A DNA stretch of 64,000 nucleotides from Ralstonia sp. NFACC01 (GCF_900115545.1 NZ_FOWV01000001.1:124001-188000); one strand, 5' to 3'. Shown: positions 52,811-61,166, counted from the stretch's first letter. A program made the numbers and translations. Notes: generated by a model not told the origin, from the sequence alone.

Positions 52811-55420
52811 ATGGATGTGAAAGCCGCGAACGCACTAGACCCCGGCATGCCTACCTCGCCCGCTTCTTCGCCCAGGACCAAACATTCCGCCACGCACGAA
52901 CACAACGTGCCGTCGGTGGAATCGTCCGCGAGGTCGTCCGGTTCTGCGCCGGGCGTCTCCACGGTTCCTTCCGGGTCTTCCACCGTTTCCATCGTTTCCA
53001 TGCCGTCCTCCGCTTCCGGCTCCGGCCCTGCGTCGCCTCGTACGGGCGCGCCGAACTTGCCTGATCCGCGTGGTGCCGACCTGGTAGGGGAGCGGGCAGC
53101 CCTGCCGCCAAAATCGCACAAGGGCGCAAGCGCCGACGCGCCCGAGCAGGCAGCGACGCCCGAGGGTGCCGACACGCTCTTTATCGATGCGGTGTTGGAG
53201 CAGACCTATCGGCATCTGTTTGGTCCGACCTCGCAGCCTGCGGCACCGCCTCGCCAGCAGGTCGTTTCCATTTCGGGGCTGACCGAAAAGCTCTCGTATC
53301 TGAAGCCGGCTGATCTCAAGCTGGTGAAGGAAGCGTTCCACTTCTCCGATGAGGCGCACCTCGGGCAATACCGCCAGAGCGGCGAGCCGTACATCACGCA
53401 TCCCGTGGCCGTGGCAGAGATCTGCGCAGGCTGGAAGCTGGATGTGCAGTCGATCATGGCGGCGCTGCTGCATGACGTGATCGAAGACCAGGGCGTGACC
53501 AAGAGCGAGCTGGCCGAGAAGTTCGGCCCCAAGGTCGCGGAGCTGGTCGACGGCCTGACCAAGTTGGACAAGCTCGAATTCCAGAGCCGCGAGCAGGCGC
53601 AAGCCGAGAGCTTCCGCAAGATGCTGCTCGCGATGGCGCGCGATGTGCGCGTGATTCTCGTCAAGCTCGCCGACCGCACGCACAACATGCGCACGCTCGA
53701 CCACGTGCCGCCGGAAAAGCGGCGCCGCATTGCCGGTGAGACGATGGAGATTTACGCGCCGATCGCGCACCGCCTTGGCCTGAATACGACATACCGGGAG
53801 CTGCAGGAATTGAGCTTCCGTATCGGTTCGCCGTTCCGGTATGCCACGCTCGAGAAGGCGGTGAAGGCCGCGCGCGGCAATCGACGCGAGGTTGTGAGCC
53901 GCATTCTTGAAACGGCCCAGCGTGCGCTGACCGACGCGGGCATCCCGGCCGAAATGACCGGGCGTGAAAAAACGCTGTACAGCATTTACCGCAAGATGCA
54001 CGACAAGCAGTTGTCGTTCTCGCAGGTGCTGGATGTGTATGGCTTCCGCGTGGTGGTCGACACGCAGATGCAGTGCTACATGACGATGGGTGCGCTGCAC
54101 AGCCTGTACAAGCCGATGCCCGGCAAGTTCAAGGATTACATCGCCATCCCCAAGATCAACGGTTATCAGTCGCTGCATACGACGCTGGTGGGCCCGTTCG
54201 GCACGCCGGTCGAGTTCCAGATCCGCACGCGCGAGATGAATCAGATTGCGGAAGCCGGCGTGGCCGCGCACTGGATGTACAAGCAGCACCACGACGAGCC
54301 CGATCGGGCGCAGCAACAAGCGCATCAGTGGCTGCAATCGCTGCTCGACATTCAAAGCCAGACGGGGGATTCGCAGGAGTTTTTGGAGCACGTCAAGATC
54401 GACCTGTTTCCGGATGCCGTCTACGTGTTCACGCCCAAGGGCGAGATCCGTGCGCTGCCGCGCGGCGCCACGGCGCTGGACTTTGCCTACGCGGTGCACA
54501 GTGACCTGGGCAACCAGTGCGTGGCGGTCAAGATCAACAATGAGCTGCTGCCGCTGCGCACGGAGCTGAAGAACGGCGACATCGTCGAGGTGGTGACGGC
54601 GCCGTACTCGAAGCCGAACCCGGCGTGGCTCACATTCGTACGCACCGGCAAGGCGCGTGCGGCAATCCGACATTTTCTGAAGACGGCCAAGCTTGACGAG
54701 GCGATTCAACTTGGCGAGCGCTTGCTCGAACAGGCGCTGCGTCAGATCGGCATCGACATGAAGGCCGTGTCTGCCCAGGTGTGGGAACGCATCGTGCAAT
54801 GGACAGGCAACAAGGCGCGTGAAGACGTCTTCGCGGATCTCGCACTCGGCCGGCGAGTGGCCGCCGTGGTTGCGCGCCGCCTCGAAATCCTTCTGCAGGA
54901 AGGTGGCCACGACGGCGACGAGGCGTTGATGGCGGCCGTACACACCTTTGCTGGCGAAGAAGCCCCCGCCGTCACTGTCAGCGGCGACGAAGGCATGGCG
55001 ATGGTGTTCTCGTCGTGCTGCCGCCCGATCCCCGGTGACCCGATCGTCGGCTATATCGGCAAGGGCGAAGGCTTGCAGATCCACGTGCAGGAATGCCGCG
55101 TGGCCAAGCGCCTGCATGGCAAGGATCCGGAGCACTGGATTGACGTCATGTGGGCTGAACATACGACGCGTGCGTTCGACGTGTCGATCAAGGTGCTGGT
55201 GCGCAATACGAAGGGCATTCTTGCGCGCGTGGCAGCGGATTTGACTTCGGCTGACGCCAACGTGGCCCACGTATCGATGGAGCAGGAGGGCGATCAGGAA
55301 GCGACGTATATGACGTTCCTGATTCAAGTGCACGACCGCGTGCACTTGGCCGATGTGATGCGCGCGCTGCGGCGCAACCCGGATGTGATTCGCATTGCGC
55401 GAGATCGCGGCGGAGATTGA
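52811..55420 (+). CDS. spoT: Bifunctional (p)ppGpp synthetase/hydrolase SpoT, with long N-terminal extension
   Basis: It makes and degrades (p)ppGpp, the stringent-response alarmone. Domain order: a Ser/Pro-rich, low-complexity N-terminus (about 1-150), an HD hydrolase domain (THPVAVAEI with His197, then HDVIED 221-226), a synthetase domain with PGKFKDYIAIPK at 437-448, a TGS domain (ALDFAYAVHSDLGNQ) and a C-terminal ACT domain (GILARVAADLTS). At 869 aa it is much longer than E. coli SpoT (702). The RxKD motif of bifunctional enzymes reads K-F-K-D at 439-442. The intact HD domain argues for hydrolysis as well as synthesis. A shorter start after the Ser-rich part is possible. Confidence 0.93.
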   Translation: MDVKAANALDPGMPTSPASSPRTKHSATHEHNVPSVESSARSSGSAPGVSTVPSGSSTVSIVSMPSSASGSGPASPRTGAPNLPDPRGADLVGERAALPPKSHKGASADAPEQAATPEGADTLFIDAVLEQTYRHLFGPTSQPAAPPRQQVVSISGLTEKLSYLKPADLKLVKEAFHFSDEAHLGQYRQSGEPYITHPVAVAEICAGWKLDVQSIMAALLHDVIEDQGVTKSELAEKFGPKVAELVDGLTKLDKLEFQSREQAQAESFRKMLLAMARDVRVILVKLADRTHNMRTLDHVPPEKRRRIAGETMEIYAPIAHRLGLNTTYRELQELSFRIGSPFRYATLEKAVKAARGNRREVVSRILETAQRALTDAGIPAEMTGREKTLYSIYRKMHDKQLSFSQVLDVYGFRVVVDTQMQCYMTMGALHSLYKPMPGKFKDYIAIPKINGYQSLHTTLVGPFGTPVEFQIRTREMNQIAEAGVAAHWMYKQHHDEPDRAQQQAHQWLQSLLDIQSQTGDSQEFLEHVKIDLFPDAVYVFTPKGEIRALPRGATALDFAYAVHSDLGNQCVAVKINNELLPLRTELKNGDIVEVVTAPYSKPNPAWLTFVRTGKARAAIRHFLKTAKLDEAIQLGERLLEQALRQIGIDMKAVSAQVWERIVQWTGNKAREDVFADLALGRRVAAVVARRLEILLQEGGHDGDEALMAAVHTFAGEEAPAVTVSGDEGMAMVFSSCCRPIPGDPIVGYIGKGEGLQIHVQECRVAKRLHGKDPEHWIDVMWAEHTTRAFDVSIKVLVRNTKGILARVAADLTSADANVAHVSMEQEGDQEATYMTFLIQVHDRVHLADVMRALRRNPDVIRIARDRGGD

Positions 55421-55436
55421 TGCTCCACGCAAAAAC

Positions 55437-55469
55437 AAAAAGGCGAGGCCAGAGGGCTTCGCTTTTTTG
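55437..55469 (+). terminator. Intrinsic terminator after spoT
   Basis: The stem GCGAGGCC / GGCTTCGC (one G-T pair) with an AGAG loop is followed by TTTTTTG on the plus strand. It lies about 20 bases after the spoT stop. Confidence 0.75.
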
Positions 55470-55545
55470 TTTGTGGTCCGCTTGCCGCGCACACACTAGA
55501 GCGCTTTGACGCAGCGCTGCATGCGAGTTCGGCACGGACAAAAGA

Positions 55546-55576
55546 AAAGGGCTTCCATTTCTGGAAGCCCTTTTCG
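55546..55576 (-). terminator. Intrinsic terminator after tRNA-Arg
   Basis: The 13-bp stem AAAAGGGCTTCCA / TGGAAGCCCTTTT has a 4-base loop (TTTC). The minus strand continues into TTTTCTTTTG, 15 bases past the tRNA 3' end. Confidence 0.85.
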
Positions 55577-55590
55577 TTCTCGTATTAGGT

Positions 55591-55667
55591 TGGCGCGGCT
55601 GGCAGGATTCGAACCCACGACCCCTTGGTTCGTAGCCAAGTACTCTATCCAACTGAGCTACAGCCGC
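55591..55667 (-). tRNA. tRNA-Arg (anticodon ACG)
   Basis: On the minus strand this 77-base cloverleaf has acceptor GCGGCTG / CAGCCGC, D arm GCTCAGTTGGATAGAGT, an anticodon stem-loop CTTGGCTACGAACCAAG with ACG in the loop, T arm GTGGGTTCGAATCCTGC and an encoded CCA. ACG reads CGU/CGC/CGA after A34 is changed to inosine. Confidence 0.95.
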
Positions 55668-55681
55668 AACCGAGAAATGAG

Positions 55682-55709
55682 ATTATACAGAGATTTTCCG
55701 TCTTGTGAA
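55682..55709 (-). promoter_or_regulatory. Strong sigma-70 promoter of tRNA-Arg
   Basis: On the minus strand, a -35 TTCACA (55704-55709, five of six consensus bases) and a perfect -10 TATAAT (55682-55687) are separated by 16 bases. The tRNA 5' end is about 15 bases downstream of the -10. Confidence 0.75.
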
Positions 55710-55747
55710 CCCCCTTCTTCACTTTTTCTTCGAGAGGGCCAACTTTC

Positions 55748-55753
55748 TATAAT
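55748..55753 (+). promoter_or_regulatory. -10 box of greB
   Basis: A perfect TATAAT lies about 29 bases before the greB ATG. The expected transcript start is near 55760, leaving a very short leader. The -35 at 17 bases (TTTCTT) is weak. It is divergent from the tRNA-Arg promoter. Confidence 0.6.
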
Positions 55754-55781
55754 AGAGCCTTGATCCACCGTGGCTTCCATC

Positions 55782-56345
55782 ATGAACAAGGCTTTCGTCC
55801 GGGAAGATTCCGGCGATGACGAAGACGATCTGCCCGAAGGCGCTGCGCCCTTGCCGCCGGGTTCCAAGAACTACATCACGCCAGCGGGCTACGAGCGCCT
55901 GCGTACTGAGCTGATGCACCTGATCGACACGGAGCGACCTGAAGTGGTCGGCATCGTGTCGTGGGCCGCATCCAATGGCGATCGCTCTGAGAATGGCGAC
56001 TACCTTTACGGTAAGAAACGCCTGCGCGAGATTGATCGTCGTATCCGCTTTCTCACGCGCCGTATCGAGAAGGCCGAGGTTGTCGACGCCAGCTTGCAAG
56101 GTAACAACGATCAGATCTTCTTTGGTGCGACGGTCACCTACGTCAACCAGCGTGGTGATGAGACCACCGTCACCATCGTCGGCATGGACGAGGTCGATCT
56201 GGATATTGGGCACGTGAGCTGGATTTCGCCGATTGCGCGTGCGCTCATCAAGGCGCGCGAGGGGGACACTGTGCCGCTGCGCACGCCGACGGGCGTCGAG
56301 CAGATCGACATCCTCGAAGTCAAATATCCGCCGCGCGCAGCTTGA
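55782..56345 (+). CDS. greB: Transcription elongation factor GreB
   Basis: This is a 187-aa RNA-cleavage factor that rescues backtracked RNA polymerase. The N-terminal coiled-coil tip has the acidic pair in RSENGDYLYGKKRLREIDRR (Asp/Glu near residue 75), and the C-terminal FKBP-like domain ends GVEQIDILEVKYP, the GreB form. An acidic N-terminus (EDSGDDEDDLPEG) precedes the usual start of the family and is longer than in E. coli GreB (158 aa). A GTG at 55770 is also possible, but the ATG at 55782 is preferred for spacing from the TATAAT at 55748. It is convergent with the EamA gene. Confidence 0.93.
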   Translation: MNKAFVREDSGDDEDDLPEGAAPLPPGSKNYITPAGYERLRTELMHLIDTERPEVVGIVSWAASNGDRSENGDYLYGKKRLREIDRRIRFLTRRIEKAEVVDASLQGNNDQIFFGATVTYVNQRGDETTVTIVGMDEVDLDIGHVSWISPIARALIKAREGDTVPLRTPTGVEQIDILEVKYPPRAA

Positions 56346-56353
56346 GTGTGGAC

Positions 56354-57187
56354 TCAGGCCGGGTGCCCCAGGCAGTAAGCACCGAAGGCGATCACCGAGC
56401 ACGCCGACAGGCGCCGTGCTGTGAGTGACTCCTTCAGGAACAGTCGACCGAGCAACGCGGCAAATACCACCGACGTTTCGCGCAAGGCGGACACGGGCCC
56501 CATCGGCGCGAGCGTCACAGCCCAGATGACGATGCCGTAGGCGATGAGCGAGACCACGCCGCCACCAAACGTCTTGAGCGTGTTGGCGTCGCGCAGGCCG
56601 ATGTTCAATGGGCCCTTCCACACGCGATAGAGCAGCACCATCGGCAGTCCGTCGAGCATGAACAACCATGCCGAGTACGCATTCGCATTGCCGGCTGCCC
56701 GTGCGCCGATGCCGTCGCACACCGTGTAGCACGCGATGAATACGCCCGTGCTGAGCGCCGCCAGGGTCGAGCCAAGGTCGGCCTTCCGGCCCCGCGCCAA
56801 ACTGAGAATGCCGCCGCTCACCAGCACCACGCCCGCCAGCGCAATCACACCCGGCATTTCGCCCGCAAACAGCGCGGCGCCCATCGTTACCAGCAGCGGC
56901 GATGATCCGCGCGCAATCGGATACACCTGCCCGAACTCGCCAAACCGATACGCGCGCGCGAGGAACACGTTGTAGCCGACGTGCAGTACCGCGGACAGCG
57001 CCACATACGGCCAAGCGGCCGGCGCGGGCAACGGCAACGCAATCGCCATCGGTATTGCTGCCGCGCCTGAGGCCAGCGTCATCAACGTGATGGCGCGCAG
57101 GCGGTCAGAGCCGCTTTTCAGCAACGCATTCCATGAGGCATGGAGCAGGGCGGCGCAGAGAACCAAGGCGATAACGGCGGGGGTCAC
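56354..57187 (-). CDS. EamA/DMT superfamily transporter
   Basis: This is a 277-aa inner-membrane protein with about nine to ten hydrophobic segments arranged as two EamA repeats. The first segment opens MTPAVIALVLCAALLHASWNALLK, as in many metabolite exporters. The substrate is unknown. It is divergent from a LysR regulator whose start is about 150 bases away; LysR genes often control an adjacent exporter, so that regulator is the likely one. There is nothing unusual in length. Confidence 0.87.
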   Translation of the reverse strand: MTPAVIALVLCAALLHASWNALLKSGSDRLRAITLMTLASGAAAIPMAIALPLPAPAAWPYVALSAVLHVGYNVFLARAYRFGEFGQVYPIARGSSPLLVTMGAALFAGEMPGVIALAGVVLVSGGILSLARGRKADLGSTLAALSTGVFIACYTVCDGIGARAAGNANAYSAWLFMLDGLPMVLLYRVWKGPLNIGLRDANTLKTFGGGVVSLIAYGIVIWAVTLAPMGPVSALRETSVVFAALLGRLFLKESLTARRLSACSVIAFGAYCLGHPA

Positions 57188-57335
57188 GGTGACGATGTGC
57201 GTGAAGTGAGAGTCGGGTCGATTTTTCTCACTCGATGCTGTGTCAGCGAGAGCAAGAAGGTGCCAGCGTAGCGCCGCAAAGTGTGCTCAACAATCGATAT
57301 ATACTGACTCGATCTGTGCAAAAAACTCACGCGAT

Positions 57336-58271
57336 ATGCGAAAACTGCCACCTCTGAATGCCGTGCGCGCCTTCGAATCGGCGGCGCGCCATCTGAGTTT
57401 TACGCGTGCGGGCGAGGAACTGAACGTCACGCATGGCGCGGTCAGTCGCCAGGTTCAGGCACTGGAGGCGTGGCTGGGTGTGTCGCTGTTTCGCAGGCTG
57501 AATCGGCGGGTGGATCTGACCGATGCAGGGCAACGTTACCTGGCAGAGATTGGCGTAGCACTTGACCGCATCAGCACGGCCAGCCAGGCACTGCGCGACC
57601 GCGACGCTGTGCGCATCCTGCGCGTGAACAGCATCCCGACGTTCACGATGCGCTGGCTGATTCCACGGCTCTCGACGTTTCAGATGCGCTTTCCGCGCGT
57701 GGAGGTTCGGCTGACCACGTCCATCGAAGAGATCGAAGACTTACCCGATCATTTCGACGTGATCATTCGCGGCGGGCCGGAGGTTCATGCGGGCTTTCAG
57801 TCGGAACGCTTTCTGGACGAGAGTCGCTTTCCGGTGTGCAGCCCGGTATTGCTGGAGCGCTTACCGCTATCGACGCCGTCCGACTTGCGGCATCACACGC
57901 TGCTGCATTCGGATACGCTGCCCTCGGTGTGGTCAAGCTGGCTGGTGCTGGCAGGCGTGCCAAATCTGCGGCCCGCACATGCGCTTACGTTTGAGCATTT
58001 CTATCTGTCGATTCAAGCCGCGATCGATGGGTTGGGTGTCGCGATGGGTCCATCTGCACTCATCACGGATGATCTGGAGGAGGGGCGTCTTGTGGCGCCG
58101 TTCCCGAATCTCGCGCTGGTCGCACGCAGTTACTACTGGTACAGCCCTGCGCGCAATCTTGGTGACGAAGTGGTGCAGGCGTTTTGCGCGTGGCTGGGCG
58201 AGGAACGACCGCAACGTCACGCAAACGTGAACACATTTCCGCCCTCCGGTAACGGAGGTAACGCCGCGTAA
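57336..58271 (+). CDS. LysR-family transcriptional regulator (GcvA-like)
   Basis: This is a 311-aa LysR protein. The N-terminal helix-turn-helix MRKLPPLNAVRAFESAARHLSFTRAGEELNVTHGAVSRQVQALE is the GcvA-type signature and the C-terminal half is the effector-binding fold. The frame is open from 57240, but the ATG at 57336 gives the family N-terminus. It is divergent from the EamA transporter gene (start 57187), with an AT-richer gap (ATCGATATATACTGACTC) that could hold both promoters and the operator. The ligand is unknown. Confidence 0.9.
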   Translation: MRKLPPLNAVRAFESAARHLSFTRAGEELNVTHGAVSRQVQALEAWLGVSLFRRLNRRVDLTDAGQRYLAEIGVALDRISTASQALRDRDAVRILRVNSIPTFTMRWLIPRLSTFQMRFPRVEVRLTTSIEEIEDLPDHFDVIIRGGPEVHAGFQSERFLDESRFPVCSPVLLERLPLSTPSDLRHHTLLHSDTLPSVWSSWLVLAGVPNLRPAHALTFEHFYLSIQAAIDGLGVAMGPSALITDDLEEGRLVAPFPNLALVARSYYWYSPARNLGDEVVQAFCAWLGEERPQRHANVNTFPPSGNGGNAA

Positions 58272-58345
58272 CACCCTAGAGGCGACGGCGGAACCCAATG
58301 CTACGATCCATTCAAGTTCGATTGGTTTGAGAAGGAGGTCCTCAC

Positions 58346-58777
58346 ATGAAGAAGAACGCATGGATTCTCGCTGCATGCCTGGCGGCCGCTGGGGCTGCCG
58401 GTTCGATCGCTTTGCCTGCACAGGCACAAGTGTCGATCGGTGTGCAGATCGGCCCGACCTACGCGCCACCGGCGCCTCAGTACGAGCCTGTGCCGGTCTT
58501 GCAGCCGGGCTACGTATGGGTGCCGGGTTACTGGCAATGGCGCGATGGCCGCTATGTATGGCGTCGCGGCTATCGCGAACATGGCCGGCCGGGTTACCAC
58601 TGGCGCGAGCCGCGTTGGGAGCAGGGTCCGCACGGTTGGCAAATGCGTGACGGTGGTTGGGATCGCGGCGACGACGGCCGCTGGCGTGGCCGCGATCGCG
58701 ACTGGGATCACGGTCGCCGCGATCGCGACGACCGTTACCACTGCCCCCCGGGCCACGCGCGCAAGGGCGAATGCTGA
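58346..58777 (+). CDS. YXWGXW-repeat exported protein
   Basis: This is a 143-aa secreted protein. A Sec signal peptide (MKKNAWILAACLAAAGAAGSIALPAQAQ, cleavage near 28) precedes a proline- and tyrosine-rich segment, then repeated Trp/Tyr/Arg units (YVWVPGYWQWRDGRYVWRRG) typical of YXWGXW proteins. The C-terminal part is an Arg/Asp-rich tail. The function is unknown, probably envelope or metal-linked. A good Shine-Dalgarno, AAGGAGG, precedes the ATG. A clear terminator follows, so it is monocistronic. Confidence 0.9.
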   Translation: MKKNAWILAACLAAAGAAGSIALPAQAQVSIGVQIGPTYAPPAPQYEPVPVLQPGYVWVPGYWQWRDGRYVWRRGYREHGRPGYHWREPRWEQGPHGWQMRDGGWDRGDDGRWRGRDRDWDHGRRDRDDRYHCPPGHARKGEC

Positions 58778-58788
58778 TGATGTAACGA

Positions 58789-58817
58789 CGGGCCGGTCAT
58801 GTACCGGCCTGTTTTTT
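58789..58817 (+). terminator. Intrinsic terminator of the YXWGXW gene
   Basis: The 7-bp stem GGCCGGT / ACCGGCC with a 5-base loop (CATGT) is followed by TGTTTTTT. It starts 12 bases after the stop codon. Confidence 0.85.
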
Positions 58818-58881
58818 GCGGGCAGGTCTGTCGACGGCGCAGCCGCCGGATAAGAGGCCGCGGCGCTTTCCGGGAGGCAAC

Positions 58882-59187
58882 ATGACAATGGAATCGAACT
58901 GGCGCACCGAGCTGTACAAGGACTTCGATGTCTACGTACTGGCCATTCCCCGTGCTGAGCGCAAATCGGACAAGGGTGGGCAGGGATCGACGCAGTGGGA
59001 TTTTGTCGTGCGCATCTGCGAGTCTGGCGCGGACCCGACGGCCGTCGAAACGCTTGTCGCCCATTCGCATGACGATCGCCCGCTGCCCACGCGGGAAGCC
59101 GCCGAAGATGCCGGGCTCGCGCGCGGCTATGGCTTGATCGATGAATTGCTGGGACGGAACCCCGTCCAGCAGTCGATCGATCTCTGA
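58882..59187 (+). CDS. Hypothetical conserved-looking protein
   Basis: This is a 101-aa soluble, acidic protein (MTMESNWRTELYKDFDVYVLAIPR...GLIDELLGRNPVQQSIDL). I do not recognise the family. It has no signal peptide or membrane helix. The compact N-terminal beta-rich segment followed by a helix-forming C-terminus suggests a small single-domain protein. A GGGAGG Shine-Dalgarno precedes the ATG by four bases, so translation is likely. It is convergent with the esterase gene 6 bases away. Confidence 0.7.
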   Translation: MTMESNWRTELYKDFDVYVLAIPRAERKSDKGGQGSTQWDFVVRICESGADPTAVETLVAHSHDDRPLPTREAAEDAGLARGYGLIDELLGRNPVQQSIDL

Positions 59188-59193
59188 CGTGGG

Positions 59194-60228
59194 TTACGCC
59201 GCCAGCGCTGTGTCGCGAACGTGCCGGCGCGCGAATTGCCACCACAGCCACGTCGAGTCGGGACCCGGCGCGTGGAATGCGTAGCGCGGGTCGCCGCCGC
59301 TCCAGGCGTGGCCCATGGTAGTGAGTTGACACAGGCTGACGACGCATTCGCCGTCGCGTATGTCGTTGCGCAGGACATAACCCTCGCCTCGCGTGGTTTC
59401 GCGTAAGACGTTGGCCCCCTCGCCCAGATGGTTCAGTGCGCGGAATTGCGCGGCCAACTGCGCCTGGTTGGCCGGGTTGACGGCCTCATCGCGCAGGCCG
59501 TGCAGAAGCATCGTCGGCATGCCGGGGTAGGAGGCCACGTTCACCACGCTTGAGAGCGCATCGACGGCGTCGACGCGTGCCCCGCGACGCATCAGGTTCA
59601 ATGCAGACGCTGGCGAGCGTGCGACACCCAGGGCTGGCCCCGAATGCAGCGCCAGCGCGGCGAACAGCCTTGGATGGCGCAATGCCATCAGGCCGGCCAA
59701 TCCCGCGCCGGCTGACAAGCCTGCCAGGTACACGCGCGAGGGGTCTGCGCCGGTTTGTGCCAGGGTTTGTTCGATCAGTTGAGCAATGCCGTCGGCCTCG
59801 CGCGCGCCGGCGTGCTCCGGGTCATACCAGTGCCAGCAGCATTGCGGATGCGCGCGGCGCGGCTGCTCCGGATACAGCACGATAAAGCCCTCGCGGTCTG
59901 CCAGTGCGTTCATGCGCGTGCCATGCGCGAGCACTTCTGCCGATTGCTTGCAGCCATGCAGCATCACCATCAGTGCAGGAGGTTTGCTGCCGCGTGTGGG
60001 CGGCGTGTAGAGCCAGTATTCAGGGCGGCGCGCCACCACGGCGGGCGACTCGGGTTCGTAGATGAACTGTTCGCGCACGAAGGTACCCTGGGTGGGCGTT
60101 GGGCGTACGCGGCGTGGGCTATCGCGGCGTGCGGTTGGCTTGAGCGGCTTAACCGGTTTGGGCGGCCATGACTGGCGGCCAAAGCCCGGCGTGGTCAGGG
60201 CGTCGACTAGCCGGGTGATGGATTTCAT
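59194..60228 (-). CDS. PHB depolymerase family esterase
   Basis: This is a 344-aa alpha/beta hydrolase. The Ser box is LAGLSAGAG, the oxyanion region is MVMLHGCKQSAEVL near residue 88, the acid is in LLHGLRDEAVN and the His is in MGHAWSGG. These are typical of extracellular PHB-depolymerase-like esterases (LpqC group). There is no signal peptide; instead there is a 60-residue basic, Pro-rich N-terminus. The start at 60228 is chosen from a longer frame. The natural substrate, possibly a polyester, a feruloyl-type ester or an intracellular ester, is uncertain. It is convergent with the small hypothetical gene. Confidence 0.85.
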   Translation of the reverse strand: MKSITRLVDALTTPGFGRQSWPPKPVKPLKPTARRDSPRRVRPTPTQGTFVREQFIYEPESPAVVARRPEYWLYTPPTRGSKPPALMVMLHGCKQSAEVLAHGTRMNALADREGFIVLYPEQPRRAHPQCCWHWYDPEHAGAREADGIAQLIEQTLAQTGADPSRVYLAGLSAGAGLAGLMALRHPRLFAALALHSGPALGVARSPASALNLMRRGARVDAVDALSSVVNVASYPGMPTMLLHGLRDEAVNPANQAQLAAQFRALNHLGEGANVLRETTRGEGYVLRNDIRDGECVVSLCQLTTMGHAWSGGDPRYAFHAPGPDSTWLWWQFARRHVRDTALAA

Positions 60229-60530
60229 CCAAGTACGGTGCATGGCGGCGGAAATGGGCGCGGATGAGGACGATGGTGCCCGTGCTCTCCGAAGGGCCGC
60301 AAGTGGTTTCGATGTTGGTAAGACAGTGTGCCAGTGATTTTGTTGCGACGCAGCATTCAAAGTGGGTGAAGCGCCTCTTGAACGCCTCATCGGGGCTCAA
60401 AGTTTGCAATTGCGCCTGAGACTGTCATGGAGACACCGCAGGTGAGCGGCTACACTGCCGCGACGGGTCAGGCCCCCAGGGCATGCCCTTCAGCTTTCCC
60501 GTTCCCCGTTGTGTACTTATGGAGGTCGTT
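60229..60530. other. Divergent intergenic region, esterase / BON-LysM gene
   Basis: These 302 bases show no convincing gene. A Shine-Dalgarno GGAGG at 60521-60525 belongs to the BON-LysM gene. A weak -10-like TACACT near 60451 could serve that gene. I see no repeats or operators. Confidence 0.4.
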
Positions 60531-61016
60531 ATGGGTTTTTTTGACTTCATCAAAGAGGCTGGCGAGAAGCTTTTCCACGGCAGCGCAGCGGCCGCGCCGG
60601 CCGATGCGTCGGCGGATGCCGGCGCCGCCAAGGCAGCCGACGATGCCAAGGGCCAAGCCATCCAGGACTACATCGCGCAGCAGGGCCTGAGCGCCACGGC
60701 GCTTTCAGTGCAGGTTGAAGGCGATGTTGCCAAGGTGTTTGGTGTAGCGCCCGATCAAGCCACGCGCGAAAAGATCATCCTGTGCTGCGGCAACGTCGGG
60801 GGCATCAAGTCGGTGGATGACCAGATGTCGGTCAATACCGAGTCGGAAGAATCGCAATGGCACACGGTGGAGCGCGGCGATACGCTTTCTGCCATCGCCA
60901 AGAAGTTCTACGGTGATGCCAACAAGTACCAAGCCATCTTCGAAGCCAACAAGCCGATGCTGTCGAATCCGGACAAGATCTATCCGGGGCAGAAGCTGCG
61001 CATTCCGGCGGTGTGA
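60531..61016 (+). CDS. BON-LysM domain protein (Kbp/YgaU-like)
   Basis: This is a 161-aa soluble protein of the Kbp/YgaU group: an N-terminal MGFFDFIKEAGEKLF amphipathic start, an Ala/Asp-rich linker, a BON domain (about 50-100, LSVQVEGDVAKVFGVAPDQ) and a C-terminal LysM (WHTVERGDTLSAIAKKFYGDANKYQAIFEAN, ending IYPGQKLRIP). E. coli Kbp binds potassium. There is no signal peptide, so it is cytoplasmic. The ATG at 60531 has GGAGG six bases upstream and gives the family N-terminus. A strong terminator follows. Confidence 0.92.
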   Translation: MGFFDFIKEAGEKLFHGSAAAAPADASADAGAAKAADDAKGQAIQDYIAQQGLSATALSVQVEGDVAKVFGVAPDQATREKIILCCGNVGGIKSVDDQMSVNTESEESQWHTVERGDTLSAIAKKFYGDANKYQAIFEANKPMLSNPDKIYPGQKLRIPAV

Positions 61017-61040
61017 TTGGCTTCGGAAGGCGCAAAGCAA

Positions 61041-61072
61041 AAAGCCCAGTCGATGAAGACTGGGCTTTTTTT
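61041..61072 (+). terminator. Intrinsic terminator of the BON-LysM gene
   Basis: The 10-bp stem AAAGCCCAGT / ACTGGGCTTT, with an 8-base loop, is followed by a run of Ts. It lies 25 bases after the stop codon and just before the convergent tRNA-Thr gene. On the minus strand the A-rich side gives a T-run after the stem too, so it may serve both directions. Confidence 0.85.
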
Positions 61073-61077
61073 AATTC

Positions 61078-61153
61078 TGGTGCCGCTGACCGGAATCGAA
61101 CTGGTGACCTTCGCATTACGAATGCGCTGCTCTACCGACTGAGCTACAGCGGC
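61078..61153 (-). tRNA. tRNA-Thr (anticodon CGU)
   Basis: On the minus strand this 76-base cloverleaf has acceptor GCCGCTG / CAGCGGC, D arm GCTCAGTCGGTAGAGC, anticodon stem-loop GCATTCGTAATGC with CGT in the loop, T arm CCAGTTCGATTCCGG and an encoded CCA. It reads ACG codons. Confidence 0.95.
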
Positions 61154-61166
61154 GTCGGAAACAGCG

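Noticed and set aside
52835..55492. 885-codon open frame antisense to spoT
   Set aside because: A long frame from high GC content. The sense strand has a complete set of SpoT domains, and the antisense product is Arg/His-rich without motifs.
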